From positions 1 to 48,223 of the forward strand of contig JAGQWH010000009.1 of the NCBI GenBank assembly GCA_020437545.1: a stretch of 48,223 bases of DNA, written 5' to 3'. Numbering within the stretch: position 1 is the first letter of the stretch; each line of letters opens with the position of its first letter. The notes under the pieces are model-generated. The model searched no databases. It saw nothing but the letters and a program-made list of their open reading frames with translations, and was not told the DNA's origin. Below, piece by piece: positions 18,144-27,833 of the stretch. The DNA comes from Ignavibacteriota bacterium. Its GTDB lineage: Bacteria; Bacteroidota; Ignavibacteria; Tepidaquicellales; Tepidaquicellaceae. Position numbers and translations under genes: made by a program.

Positions 18144-19808
18144 ATGAGAAATAAATTGGCAATGAAAATATTAATAGTTTCAATAATACTTTTGATCTCA
18201 GATCTTTCTCCGGCTCAGTATATTTTCAAAGCTGAAGATTTTAATTTATCATTATTTAAAAAACTGAATAATTTCACCGGTAATACAAACAATTACAGAA
18301 ACGGTCAGAATTCAGTCAGTTCGACAACCGTTACTCCGGTAAATGTAAGTACTGTGATAAGTAATTTTATAACGGATATTGTACTAAACGGTGATACCGT
18401 TTGGTTTGCAACAGGTAACGGGATAATGAGAACTGTAAATCACTTTAACTCTTTTCAGTCATTCGAAGGAATTGCTCCATTTGGTAATGATGATATTTCA
18501 GGATTTAATTTAAACAGGAATATCATTGCAGCTGCTACAGCAATTGGTCAGGAGATAAACGGGGAGTCGGTTCCTACCGGCACAGGTATAAAAGTATCAA
18601 CAGATAACGGACTTAACTGGAGTGCATATCCGCAGCCGGTAGACGGGCGTGGAGATTCAACGGTAACTTACGGATCAAACACTTTATATGCTTTGCCTGT
18701 AGTAGTAACTCAACAGAATCTTGCGTATGACATAGCAATTACGAAAACACAGAATGATCCTTCCAATTATACTATTTGGATCTGTTCATTTGCAGGAGGT
18801 CTGAGAAAATCAACAGATTACGGAAATACATGGACAAGAGTGGTTCTTCCGCCGGATAATCTTGACAGTATTAATGTCAATGTCACAGGATATACTTTCC
18901 AGTTAAATCCGAGAGATAATCTAAACCAAAGAGTGTTCTCAATTACAACACCCAATGATTCGACTTTGTATGTAGGCACGGCAAACGGTATTAATAAGTC
19001 TACAAGCTGGGGTGTGAACTGGAGAAAATACAATTTTCAAAATACAGATTCTTTAGGTACAGGAAACGGTATCTCGGGAAATTTTGTAGTGAATCTTGAT
19101 GTACAGAAATATAACGGCAATGAAATTATCTGGGGCGCTACAAGGCAGGCTGAAAGTGTTGCTGAATACAATGCACTGAGTTATACTTCCAACGGAGGCA
19201 CCAACTGGCGCAGTACTCTTGATAATTTCAAATCAAACGGAATGTCTTTTAAGGATTCGATAGTTTACGGATTTACAGATCAGGGATTGTGGAGAAGTAA
19301 TTTCGGTGTTTTCAACTGGGCAAAGGCTGGCGTTATCTATGATGAAAGAACCAAGGATCAGCTCAGGACATCTTTGTTCTATTCAGGTAATAATGTTTTT
19401 GACACGCTGTATTTCGGCAGTGCTGACGGAATGGTCAGTACAATTGAATACGGACAGCCGTGGATAGGGCAGTGGTTAATATACAGGGAGATCTCTGATA
19501 TTGATCTTTCATCGGATATTAAAACTTATGCCGCCCCAAATCCTTTTTCTCCGGATGATGAAGTAACGAGAATTTATTATAAGACAACAAAGTCTCCGGC
19601 AAAGATCACTATCAATATCTATGACTTTGGTATGAATCCGGTCAGAACGGTAATTCAGAATGCTACCAGAAGCGGAACAGACGTGCTGTTTACATCTTGG
19701 GACGGCCTCAATGACAATGGGGTTCAGCCGGCTAACGGTGTTTACTTCTACAGAGTAGAATTTGATGATGATGATCCTGTCTGGGGAAAAATCATTTTAT
19801 TACAATAA
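18144..19808 (+). CDS. Secreted sialidase-like propeller protein with FlgD-like C-terminus
   Basis: A 554-residue exported protein. Residues 1-24 form a signal peptide (LIVSIILLISDLSPAQ). Residues about 60-440 contain beta-propeller-like blades with STDNGLNW, STDYGNTW and STSWGVNW motifs, the Asp-box/BNR turn seen in sialidases and photosynthesis-type propellers. Residues about 450-554 (YAAPNPFSPDDE, INIYDFGMNPV, WDGLNDNGVQPANGVYFYRV) are a FlgD-Ig-like domain that often serves as the T9SS C-terminal domain in this phylum. Catalytic sialidase residues are not evident. It is co-directional with the lipoprotein and the PorV pair. Confidence 0.85.
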   Translation: MRNKLAMKILIVSIILLISDLSPAQYIFKAEDFNLSLFKKLNNFTGNTNNYRNGQNSVSSTTVTPVNVSTVISNFITDIVLNGDTVWFATGNGIMRTVNHFNSFQSFEGIAPFGNDDISGFNLNRNIIAAATAIGQEINGESVPTGTGIKVSTDNGLNWSAYPQPVDGRGDSTVTYGSNTLYALPVVVTQQNLAYDIAITKTQNDPSNYTIWICSFAGGLRKSTDYGNTWTRVVLPPDNLDSINVNVTGYTFQLNPRDNLNQRVFSITTPNDSTLYVGTANGINKSTSWGVNWRKYNFQNTDSLGTGNGISGNFVVNLDVQKYNGNEIIWGATRQAESVAEYNALSYTSNGGTNWRSTLDNFKSNGMSFKDSIVYGFTDQGLWRSNFGVFNWAKAGVIYDERTKDQLRTSLFYSGNNVFDTLYFGSADGMVSTIEYGQPWIGQWLIYREISDIDLSSDIKTYAAPNPFSPDDEVTRIYYKTTKSPAKITINIYDFGMNPVRTVIQNATRSGTDVLFTSWDGLNDNGVQPANGVYFYRVEFDDDDPVWGKIILLQ

Positions 19809-19907
19809 AAAATTCCGTTAATAAATAATTCTGGTAAATTTCAGAACAGGCTTAGATAAAAAATGAAAAACAAAATTGCTTTTTAAAAGAAATCACAAAA
19901 TTCAGAT

Positions 19908-20939
19908 TTGAAAAAATTTCTTATAATAATATTATTCTTTACAGGTATACTCAGTACCGGTTATGCGCAGGTAGGAAGTTTTGCAGGTGCATTCTCAAGA
20001 CTGGGATTCAGTGCACGCGGAATGGCTATGAGTAATGCCATGGTTTCTGATGTATACGGCGATATCAATGGTATCTATAATCCGGCACTGGCAACTTTTC
20101 AGGAAGAGGGTCTTGTAAACTTAGGATATTCATTTTTAAGTCTCGACAGAAAATTAAACTTTCTTGGATTTACAAAAAAAATAAAACTGCCTCAGCAGGA
20201 ATCAGGTGGCGCAGGTATAACCGTTGCATGGATAAATGCAGGTGTTACGGACATTGACGGAAGAGATAACGGTACAAGACAGATAGGAACTTTCTCAACT
20301 TTTGAAAATTTATTTTATCTCGGAACTGCTTTTATAATTGATGAAAAAATTTCAGCAGGAGTCGGTTTTAAACTTTACTATGCAAGTCTTTTTGAAGATA
20401 TAACAGCAACATCTTTTGCTCTGGATTTTGGAGGAGTTTATAAGGCAAGCGATAAACTTGCATTCGGAATTGCACTGAAAGATCTCGGTGCTAAATATGA
20501 ATGGCAGACTTCGGATCTTTACGGCAGTCTTGGAAATTCAACATCGGATAAGTTTCCTTTTTTACTTGACATAGGTGGAACTTATCTGCTGCCTGATAAT
20601 CTCGGAATAGCTTCACTTGTTTTAAGGGAGATATTTAATCCCGAACCTGCATCAACACCGGCAAACGACACAGTATCCTCAGGTGATGTAAACAATAATA
20701 CATTACTTAGATTTGGATTTGAAATAAATGTAGTAAATCAGGTGAAATTCAGAGCAGGTCTTGACAGGATAGATTTTGCATCAGATGATTTTACCGGTAA
20801 TCTTGAACCATCATTTGGTCTGGGATTGAATAAGAATCTTTCTGAAAAAATTAATCTCGGAATAGATTATTCATTTCAGTTAGAACCTTTTACACATGAT
20901 CCTGTTCAGAACATCGGAATAGTATTTAAATTTAAATAA
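19908..20939 (+). CDS. PorV/PorQ-family outer-membrane protein (first of pair)
   Basis: A 343-residue outer-membrane protein. The start is TTG 19908, because a good signal peptide (MKKFLIIILFFTGIL, ending GYAQ) begins there and no ATG is in frame upstream. The motif FSRLGFSARGMAMSNAM followed by NGIYNPA is the hallmark of the PorV/PorQ (UPF0164) barrel family, which in T9SS organisms shuttles substrates from the translocon. About 14 strand-like segments follow. It is one base before a paralogous gene, so the pair is probably co-expressed. PorV proper acts as a shuttle; which role these paralogues take is unknown. Confidence 0.85.
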   Translation: MKKFLIIILFFTGILSTGYAQVGSFAGAFSRLGFSARGMAMSNAMVSDVYGDINGIYNPALATFQEEGLVNLGYSFLSLDRKLNFLGFTKKIKLPQQESGGAGITVAWINAGVTDIDGRDNGTRQIGTFSTFENLFYLGTAFIIDEKISAGVGFKLYYASLFEDITATSFALDFGGVYKASDKLAFGIALKDLGAKYEWQTSDLYGSLGNSTSDKFPFLLDIGGTYLLPDNLGIASLVLREIFNPEPASTPANDTVSSGDVNNNTLLRFGFEINVVNQVKFRAGLDRIDFASDDFTGNLEPSFGLGLNKNLSEKINLGIDYSFQLEPFTHDPVQNIGIVFKFK

Positions 20940-20940
20940 A

Positions 20941-21855
20941 ATGAAATTTAAGAATAAAATAATAACATTAATAATTTTTGCATCAGGCTTGTTATCAGCT
21001 GATTCATATTCCCAGAATGACGGCTCGGGAAACACAGGGTTGTCATTTCTTAAATTAGGTGTCAGTGCACGAGCCATAGCCATGGGAGATGCTTTTTCCT
21101 CGGTTGCTGAAGATGCTACTGCTTATATTTACAATCCTGCCAGACTTAACTTTGGTGTAAAGAGTAATGTTATTTTAATGCATAACGGAACTTCTCAGGA
21201 TCTTTACACGGATTATATTGCAGTGAAATTTCCTTTGGGTGAAGATGTATCCATGGGGATTGGATTCTTTACAACGAGTGTATCGGATATTGAAATAAGA
21301 CAGATTCCCGGAGCATCTATCGGGACTTTTGATTCCAGAAATCTTTCCACAGGATTGTCTTTCGGATATAAAGTTACTCCGAATTTTTCTCTTGGCGTGA
21401 CAGGAAAATATCTTTATGAAAAGATATATGTAGATGAAGCAAACGGGTTAGCTTTTGATTTTGGTTCGAATTATGTAAAGGACAATCTGAGCATATCGCT
21501 TGTCTTTGCTAATTTAGGATCAATGGATGATCTTAAAAATACCCCTTCTACACTTCCTTCTCTCGTAAGATTAGGCGGAAGTTATAAAGAGAAAAAAGAT
21601 CAGTTCAGCTATGACATAGCGCTTGAAGGATTTACGGTTCTTGACGGAGGTACATTTCATTTAAATACCGGAGGTGAACTCGGTTACAAAGACTTTGCAT
21701 TTCTAAGATTAGGATATCAGACTTCTTACGAAAACAAAGGCTTTACAACCGGTGTTGGTTTTAAATACAAAGCTGTTTATCTCGATTATGCATTTGTTCC
21801 ATTTAACAATAATTTCGGAACCGGTAATTCGATCTCCCTGGGGATAAATTTCTGA
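20941..21855 (+). CDS. PorV/PorQ-family outer-membrane protein (second of pair)
   Basis: A 304-residue protein with a signal peptide (MKFKNKIITLIIFASGLLSA) and the family motif FLKLGVSARAIAMGDAFSS then ATAYIYNPARL, followed by strand-rich beta-barrel sequence to the C-terminal SISLGINF. It follows its paralogue after one base. Typical role: outer-membrane component of T9SS or related export, inferred from family. The two may form a substrate-specific set with the neighbouring FlgD-domain protein. Confidence 0.88.
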   Translation: MKFKNKIITLIIFASGLLSADSYSQNDGSGNTGLSFLKLGVSARAIAMGDAFSSVAEDATAYIYNPARLNFGVKSNVILMHNGTSQDLYTDYIAVKFPLGEDVSMGIGFFTTSVSDIEIRQIPGASIGTFDSRNLSTGLSFGYKVTPNFSLGVTGKYLYEKIYVDEANGLAFDFGSNYVKDNLSISLVFANLGSMDDLKNTPSTLPSLVRLGGSYKEKKDQFSYDIALEGFTVLDGGTFHLNTGGELGYKDFAFLRLGYQTSYENKGFTTGVGFKYKAVYLDYAFVPFNNNFGTGNSISLGINF

Positions 21856-21874
21856 TAATATTTTATCTGAAATT

Positions 21875-23551
21875 ATGTCAGATCAATTCTTTAAACTTGA
21901 AAAATTCTTAAACAACGGGAAAAATTTTTATAAAATATTCTTTTTTCTCGTTGTTTTTTTATGTGCAGTAAAACTACCTTCCATACTTACATCAGATATA
22001 CAGCCATGGGATGAAGGAATGTATGCTACAAGAGTCCTGTCTGTTCATACCAACGGAGATTTTATTGAACAAAGCAGACATTCAGTAGGTGGTTTTTATT
22101 CTGCATCTCACCCTCCTCTTTTAATATGGATCGGATATTTTGTCACGCTCATCACCGGAGTAAATTCAGTCTCTCTTAAATTAATAATTTTTGTTTTTTC
22201 CCTTCTTTGTGTACTGCTGATCATGCTCATTGGGCGAAATCTGTTTACGACCTCTGTTGGATTCTATGCCTCCCTTATTTTTTGCAGTAATATAATATTT
22301 ACAGTATTTTCTCAGAGGTTTCAGTTTGATTATCCTTATACATTTTTTATTCTTCTTTCCTTTTATTTTATATTCCTATTTAATGAAAAGAAAGAATATA
22401 AATATCTGATCTTCAGCGGCATATCATTCGGGTTTTGTCTTATGATAAAAATACTTGTTGGATTTTACATACCCCTTGTTTTATTCATCAGCTATTTTCT
22501 GATCAAAGATAAAGTCAGTTACAGATTCAAAGATCTTGTGATCCTTACATCAATTGGTATATTAATCGCTTTGCCCTGGCATGTATATATGATAATAAAT
22601 TTCGGAAATGCATTTATAGATTATTTTCTGAAATTCCATATTTATCAGAGAATAGTGGAAGGAGTGGAGTTTAATGAAAAAAGTTCAGGGGTATTGTATC
22701 ACATTAATTATCTGTTCTCAATTATTCCATACAGCATCCTGATGTTTCCGGGCATAATATACGACCTCAAAAATTATAAAAATCTGGACTGGAAAAAAAT
22801 ATTTCTGCTTGTCTGGTTTATTTCAGGGCTGGTTATAATTACACTTTTGAAAACAAAACTCGAAGTATATGTGCTAATGATCCTTGTACCTGGATGTTTT
22901 CTGATCCCATTGTATATCAGGCAGATCTCCGGAAAAAATATTTTTCACAATACTATACTGCTCTTTTTCACTTTTCTGAATATATTCTGGTACTTATCAG
23001 AATCATACAGACCTCAGATAAAAAATTTTTTATTCAGAGAAAATATATTGATTGATGGTTTAGTGGTCGTATCAATTTCTTTTGTCCTGTTTTATGCAGG
23101 CAAATATTTAGCAAATAAAATTGAACTAAAAAAAAGCTACTATATATTTATATTGGTTTTCTTTTTCACTGTAAATATATATTATTTGTTTTTTGTACCC
23201 CACTGGGTTAATATTTTCAAACTGTCGGAAATAAGCGAATACATTAAGGAAAATCCTCTTGAGGAAATTGTTTATATTGGATCCAATTACAGACACAATC
23301 CTCAGTTCAGTTTTTATTTCAAAGGTCTGAATCTGAACTGGGAAAACCCGGAATATAATTATGTTATGTTTGATACAAAAAAAGATAATGATATTCTGAG
23401 CTCATTGGATAAAATTTCAGATAAGGATTATTATTTAATATTAGAAAAAGATTACATAAACCGGGCAGTGTATCCGCCTTCGGATTCTATCGTTCCAGCG
23501 AATATGAACCTGATCATCAAAAACGGGGGTTATGAATTATATGGGAAATAA
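21875..23551 (+). CDS. GT-C glycosyltransferase (GT39/ArnT-like)
   Basis: A 558-residue polytopic membrane protein with about 10-12 transmembrane segments, starting at residues 20-36. The periplasmic-loop motif QPWDEGMYATR with Asp46-Glu47 matches the catalytic D-E of dolichyl/undecaprenyl-phosphate-mannose-type transferases (PMT_2/ArnT). It likely moves a sugar from a lipid-linked donor onto a glycan, lipid or protein in the periplasm. It begins 20 bases after the barrel gene and is 3 bases before the GNAT gene, starting the surface-glycan cluster. The acceptor cannot be inferred. Confidence 0.85.
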   Translation: MSDQFFKLEKFLNNGKNFYKIFFFLVVFLCAVKLPSILTSDIQPWDEGMYATRVLSVHTNGDFIEQSRHSVGGFYSASHPPLLIWIGYFVTLITGVNSVSLKLIIFVFSLLCVLLIMLIGRNLFTTSVGFYASLIFCSNIIFTVFSQRFQFDYPYTFFILLSFYFIFLFNEKKEYKYLIFSGISFGFCLMIKILVGFYIPLVLFISYFLIKDKVSYRFKDLVILTSIGILIALPWHVYMIINFGNAFIDYFLKFHIYQRIVEGVEFNEKSSGVLYHINYLFSIIPYSILMFPGIIYDLKNYKNLDWKKIFLLVWFISGLVIITLLKTKLEVYVLMILVPGCFLIPLYIRQISGKNIFHNTILLFFTFLNIFWYLSESYRPQIKNFLFRENILIDGLVVVSISFVLFYAGKYLANKIELKKSYYIFILVFFFTVNIYYLFFVPHWVNIFKLSEISEYIKENPLEEIVYIGSNYRHNPQFSFYFKGLNLNWENPEYNYVMFDTKKDNDILSSLDKISDKDYYLILEKDYINRAVYPPSDSIVPANMNLIIKNGGYELYGK

Positions 23552-23554
23552 ATT

Positions 23555-24538
23555 ATGATAAATGTAATCAGAGTCGCAAACATAGAAAAAGATCTTGAAT
23601 GGAAGGAGTTTTTAAGAAATCAGTATAATCTGTTTTTTGATTTTAATTTCAATTCTTATAATGATCTTTTTAACAAAGGGATAAAATGGCATCATCTGAA
23701 ATTCCGCGAATCCGGATCAAATAAGATCCTCGCTGTAATGATAGGATGTGAAAAATATTCCGAAGGAATTAATTCTTTTATATCCTGTGACGGAGTAAGC
23801 AGTGGCGGATTTTTGTGGAAGAAAAATACAGACCTGTTAAATTATTTTGAAATAATAAAAAGTTTTAAACTATATCTCAGGGATAATAATTTTTCACATT
23901 GTCTTCTGAAAAATCCTCCTTTCTTATATAACTTTGACAGAAATGAGGAAACCGAATATGCATTGCTGAAATCCGGATTCAAAGCAAATTCCATTTCGAT
24001 TACGAATATTATAGATCTTAAAGAATTTGAATTTAAAAAAATATCCGGTCCTAAAAAACGATCGATAAATAAGTCTGATAAAAATATAAATGTCGAGATC
24101 ATTAATGATAAACTTGACGAAATAAAATTCAAAGAATATTACAGTATACTTTTTGAAAACAGGAAACTTAAAAATGTAACTCCTACGCATACCTGTGATG
24201 AGCTTTTTTATCTGATAAATAAACTGAATAAGGATATTATTTTTTTTGTCGCTTATTCTGATTCATATCCTGCTGCAATATGCGTACTCTTCAGAATAAA
24301 CAAAGAGATCATCCTGAATTTTTATCTGGCAGGGGATGAGAAATTTAAAATGAAGCGTGTATCTGAGATACTTTTGTTTAAATCAATCGAATGGTCAAAG
24401 GAAAATGGTTATAAATATTATGATATCGGAACTTCAGATGCTAACGGAGTTCTTATTGAAGGTCTCTTTGGATTCAAGAAAAAATTTCTTGCTGATGGAT
24501 TTCTCAGAAAAACTTATGAACTGAATTTGCTAATCTAA
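23555..24538 (+). CDS. GNAT/FemAB-like acyl- or aminoacyl-transferase
   Basis: A 327-residue protein. The C-terminal part (ILNFYLAGDE, SEILLFKSIEWSKENGY, YYDIGTSDANGVLIEG, LFGFKKKFLADGF) matches the FemAB/Acetyltransf_6-type GNAT fold, found in cell-wall bridge enzymes and in sugar N-acyltransferases of polysaccharide clusters. No signal peptide, so it acts in the cytoplasm. The neighbouring epimerase and glycosyltransferases suggest acylation of a nucleotide-linked amino sugar or glycan precursor. The first 100 residues are less conserved. Confidence 0.75.
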   Translation: MINVIRVANIEKDLEWKEFLRNQYNLFFDFNFNSYNDLFNKGIKWHHLKFRESGSNKILAVMIGCEKYSEGINSFISCDGVSSGGFLWKKNTDLLNYFEIIKSFKLYLRDNNFSHCLLKNPPFLYNFDRNEETEYALLKSGFKANSISITNIIDLKEFEFKKISGPKKRSINKSDKNINVEIINDKLDEIKFKEYYSILFENRKLKNVTPTHTCDELFYLINKLNKDIIFFVAYSDSYPAAICVLFRINKEIILNFYLAGDEKFKMKRVSEILLFKSIEWSKENGYKYYDIGTSDANGVLIEGLFGFKKKFLADGFLRKTYELNLLI

Positions 24539-24549
24539 ATGAAATACTA

Positions 24550-25518
24550 TTGAAAATAAAAAATAAAAGAATACTTTTAACAGGCGGAGCCGGATTCATA
24601 GGAAGTACGCTGGCAAAAAAACTTGTTAGGGAAAATGAGATAGTTGTCTACGATAACTTTGCAAGAGATTCTATCAGTGATAAAAAGATCAATTCGGAAA
24701 ATCTCAGAATTGTAAAAGATGATATACTTAATCTCGAATCTTTAAGAAAAACCTGCGAAGAGTTTAAACCGCAGATAGTCGTTCATATGGCCGCAATTGC
24801 CGGCATAGATACCGTGATCATTAATCCGGTAAAAACGCTAGATGTAAATATAAACGGGACCCTGAATCTGCTTAAAGCTCTTGAAAAGTATTCCGGTAAA
24901 CTCGAAAGAGTTCTGGATTTTTCTACCAGCGAAGTACTTGGAGCTTATGCTTATAAATCCACTGAAAAGTCTTCCACTAATTTTGCTCCCGTAGGTGAAG
25001 CAAGATGGACTTATTCGATCAGTAAAGTTGCTGGAGAACATATTCTGCACAGTTACTATAAACAGTTTGGATACCCTGTCGTGACCATCAGACCTTTTAA
25101 TATTTATGGTCCCGGGCAGGTGGGAGAAGGAGCTATTCAGATTTTCATAAAGAATGTCGTAAAAAATAAAAATATTCAGATCCACGGTGACGGTGATCAG
25201 ATCCGCTCCTGGTGTTACATTGATGATATGATAAACGGTGTGGAACTTTGCCTGACAAATAAAAAAGCAATTGGGGAAGTTATCAATATTGGAAATCCGA
25301 AAGGTACAATTACTATATCCTCTCTTGCCGAAAAAATTGTTACTCTGACCAAATCAAAATCTAAAATTATATATATACCAAAAAATTATGTAGATGTGGA
25401 GTTAAGAATTCCAAGCATAGAAAAAGCAAAAGAACTTCTCGGGTTCTACCCGAAGGTGGATCTGAATGAAGGCATATTGAAAACATATCAATGGTATAAA
25501 AAAAATATGAATAAATAA
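24550..25518 (+). CDS. NAD-dependent nucleotide-sugar epimerase/dehydratase
   Basis: A 322-residue extended SDR. The N-terminal TGGAGFIGST (residues 10-19) binds NAD(H), HMAAIAG is at about 82-88, and the catalytic Tyr-Lys pair is YSISK (about 157-161) after the S/T-bearing DFSTSEVLG. These enzymes change the stereochemistry or oxidation of UDP- or dTDP-sugars such as GalE, RfbB or related ones; the exact reaction is not readable. The start is TTG 24550; the only nearby ATG (24539) gives a four-codon reading frame. It lies 11 bases after the GNAT gene. Confidence 0.88.
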   Translation: MKIKNKRILLTGGAGFIGSTLAKKLVRENEIVVYDNFARDSISDKKINSENLRIVKDDILNLESLRKTCEEFKPQIVVHMAAIAGIDTVIINPVKTLDVNINGTLNLLKALEKYSGKLERVLDFSTSEVLGAYAYKSTEKSSTNFAPVGEARWTYSISKVAGEHILHSYYKQFGYPVVTIRPFNIYGPGQVGEGAIQIFIKNVVKNKNIQIHGDGDQIRSWCYIDDMINGVELCLTNKKAIGEVINIGNPKGTITISSLAEKIVTLTKSKSKIIYIPKNYVDVELRIPSIEKAKELLGFYPKVDLNEGILKTYQWYKKNMNK

Positions 25519-25527
25519 TCTTATTAA

Positions 25528-26259
25528 ATGATAATAGATTCTCACATACATGTAGGTAAATGGAGCAGTATATTTTATAATTATGAATCTACTGTTGAAG
25601 ACGCTGTAAAAGTAATGAGATCCTCAGGTGTCGATGCGGCTGTCTGTATGCCGACTGATCTGACTGGTAACAGATATTTAATGGATAAGACAATTAATAA
25701 TAAGAACTTTAAATTTTATTATAACGCCTGGATAAATCCTGAAGACAAAGATCTGGATAAGTTTTTGGAAGATGATATTGACAGGGTCTCACTTTTTAAA
25801 GTACACCCGTCGATTCAGAGAAAAAGGATAACTGATGAATCATATGATAAATATATGAAGATCGCAGCAGAGAATAAAAAGCCTGTTGTCGTGCATTGCG
25901 GCAGATGGCAGGAGATTGCAAGTTATAAATTTCCACTTGAGCTCGCTGAAAAATATCCTGATCTTATTCTGATACTTGCTCATCTTGGAGGAGATCAGCC
26001 GTCACTTTATCTTGAATGCGCTGAAACAATTAAAAACGGTAAATATAAAAATGTGTATCTGGGGACAGAGTCAGTAAGGGAGTTTTATTTTGTAAATAAA
26101 GTCGTGCATACAGTTGGAGCGGAAAAAGTAATTTTCGGAAGTGATTACAATCTTGGTCTTCCTTTAACTTACATTCCAATAGTTGAAAGTCTTGATATTC
26201 CGGCATCGGATAAGGAGCTGATATTTTCCGGAAACATCCTCAGATTAATAAACGGCTAA
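25528..26259 (+). CDS. Amidohydrolase-2 family metal-dependent hydrolase
   Basis: A 243-residue TIM-barrel hydrolase. The N-terminal MIIDSHIHVGKW has the metal-binding H-x-H; FKVHPSIQ, VVHCGRW, LAHLGGDQP and FGSDYNLGLP follow in the order seen in the amidohydrolase-2 (decarboxylase/lactonase-like) family. Substrate unknown. The gene sits 9 bases after the epimerase, in a polysaccharide context, so a sugar-lactone or nucleotide-sugar-linked substrate is plausible but speculative. Its stop codon shares bases (CTAA) with the stop of the convergent DUF952 gene. Confidence 0.85.
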   Translation: MIIDSHIHVGKWSSIFYNYESTVEDAVKVMRSSGVDAAVCMPTDLTGNRYLMDKTINNKNFKFYYNAWINPEDKDLDKFLEDDIDRVSLFKVHPSIQRKRITDESYDKYMKIAAENKKPVVVHCGRWQEIASYKFPLELAEKYPDLILILAHLGGDQPSLYLECAETIKNGKYKNVYLGTESVREFYFVNKVVHTVGAEKVIFGSDYNLGLPLTYIPIVESLDIPASDKELIFSGNILRLING

Positions 26260-26591
26260 ATTTTATCGGGTAAAACATATGATCCATTCTCACCTCTCTT
26301 AAAATCACTGATCTTAATGACAGCATCAAGATTCAACTCACCATAAATATGCGGGAATTCAAATCCGTGACCGTAAAGATCTTCTCTTATAATTTTACTT
26401 TTTACTTTTGATTCATCAATGCTGAGTATCAGCAAGTCCGTATGTTCTTTATAAAAACTATTTGCAACCTTCAGTAACTTATCTACTGGTGAGCAGTGAA
26501 TGAATCCCTCAGTATCCAGTGATTCCGCTTTGAAATTTTTGCTGCCGGATGCTTTAAGCCAGGTGGCTTTATCTGTTATGTGATAGATCAT
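26256..26591 (-). CDS. DUF952 family protein
   Basis: A small protein of about 111 residues from the ATG at 26591 (MIYHITDKATW), which matches the family N-terminus; an upstream in-frame ATG at 26636 would add 15 residues (MSKKFLKNPFVKN). Conserved features are YHIT, a GFIHCS motif, VANSFY, LSIDESKV, and GFEFPHIYGELN. The family is of unknown function, with structures resembling ADP-ribosyltransferase-like folds reported for members. It faces the glycan genes and shares its stop region (CTAA) with the amidohydrolase gene. Confidence 0.85.
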   Translation of the reverse strand: MIYHITDKATWLKASGSKNFKAESLDTEGFIHCSPVDKLLKVANSFYKEHTDLLILSIDESKVKSKIIREDLYGHGFEFPHIYGELNLDAVIKISDFKRGENGSYVLPDKI

Positions 26592-26768
26592 AGTAATATT
26601 TTTCACGAATGGATTTTTCAGAAATTTTTTACTCAATCTAATTTATTATGAAAAATAAATATATGAAACAATTCATCCGAAACAGACAGTATGGTTAGCC
26701 GGAAACAAATACTCTTTTATGTTTTATCTCTCAAACAATTTAAATAATTTATACCTCAAATTATAAGA

Positions 26769-27833
26769 TTGTCTAAAAAAATCCTGCACATAGCACCACA
26801 GAACTTTGCCGGTATGCCTCTTGACTTTGTGAGAATGCACAGAGCTGCAGGCGACATATCCAATCTTGTCACTATTTATAAAAACACACTAAACTTTGAT
26901 GAAGATATAACACTTGGCTTTGAACTACCTCAGGGCAAAGGCGCTAAACTTTGGCGGGATGCAAAGATAAGCAAGTCGGGAAAGCCCGAATTAAAATATG
27001 TTAAGCCAAAAAATGTTTTGGAGAAGATCTATTTTGATTTAAGGGATCTGAAAAACAAAAATAAAATTGAATCTCTGATAAAAGACAAAGGTCTTTATGA
27101 CTTTGATATATATCATTTTGACGGGGGTATGGATTTTTTCAGAGATCTCAGATTTGCAAAAGAACTGAAGCGGAGAGGAAAGAAAATAGTTTGCTGCTAT
27201 TTCGGAAGTGACCTGAGGACGAGGGGGATTTTCCGGGAGCTTGATGAAATGAGTGACCTTAATCTTACAGTTGAGTTTGATCATCTTGAAATGCATGATA
27301 AGATAAATTATCTGTACTTTCCTTTTGATGTCTTTGGATATGAGATCAAAAAAAGGAATAATAAAAAGTTAAAAATAATACATTCACCTACTAACAGATT
27401 GTTTAAAGGGACTGATAAAATTATAAAAGTTATAAACGAAATAGAATCTGAACGTCAGATCGAGTTTGTACTTCTTGAAAATATGGACAGGGATAAAGTT
27501 CTCGAAATTAAAAGTGAATGTGATCTTGCAATTGATCAGGTGGGAGGTGAACTGGGCGGTACAGGTTATGGCAAGAATTCACTCGAAAGCCTGTCTATGG
27601 GAATTCCTACCTTCACTGAATTTTCAGCTGATTATCTGTACTTCATAAAGGATAATCCTTTTATTCATTCTACAATTGATACACTCAAAGAAAACATGAT
27701 ACAGCTGATCGATAATGAGATCCTCAGAAATGAAGTTTCGCTTAAAGGCAGGATTTGGGCTGAAAAATATCATTCATTCAGATCAGTAAATGAAAGACTA
27801 ACTGAATATTATAAATCAAGCGAGTTGATCTGA
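26769..27833 (+). CDS. GT-B glycosyltransferase (GT4-like)
   Basis: A 354-residue protein starting at TTG 26769; upstream the frame meets a stop within 25 bases and no ATG is available. The N-terminal MSKKILHIAPQNFAGMPLDF resembles the Rossmann start of GT-B enzymes; the C-terminal half has SPTNRLFKGTDKI, the acidic QVGGELGGTGYGKNSLES segment and LSMGIPTF, corresponding to the donor-binding E-x7-E region of GT4-type transferases. It likely adds a sugar during surface polysaccharide assembly. It overlaps the flippase start (TGATG), indicating coupling. Confidence 0.8.
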   Translation: MSKKILHIAPQNFAGMPLDFVRMHRAAGDISNLVTIYKNTLNFDEDITLGFELPQGKGAKLWRDAKISKSGKPELKYVKPKNVLEKIYFDLRDLKNKNKIESLIKDKGLYDFDIYHFDGGMDFFRDLRFAKELKRRGKKIVCCYFGSDLRTRGIFRELDEMSDLNLTVEFDHLEMHDKINYLYFPFDVFGYEIKKRNNKKLKIIHSPTNRLFKGTDKIIKVINEIESERQIEFVLLENMDRDKVLEIKSECDLAIDQVGGELGGTGYGKNSLESLSMGIPTFTEFSADYLYFIKDNPFIHSTIDTLKENMIQLIDNEILRNEVSLKGRIWAEKYHSFRSVNERLTEYYKSSELI

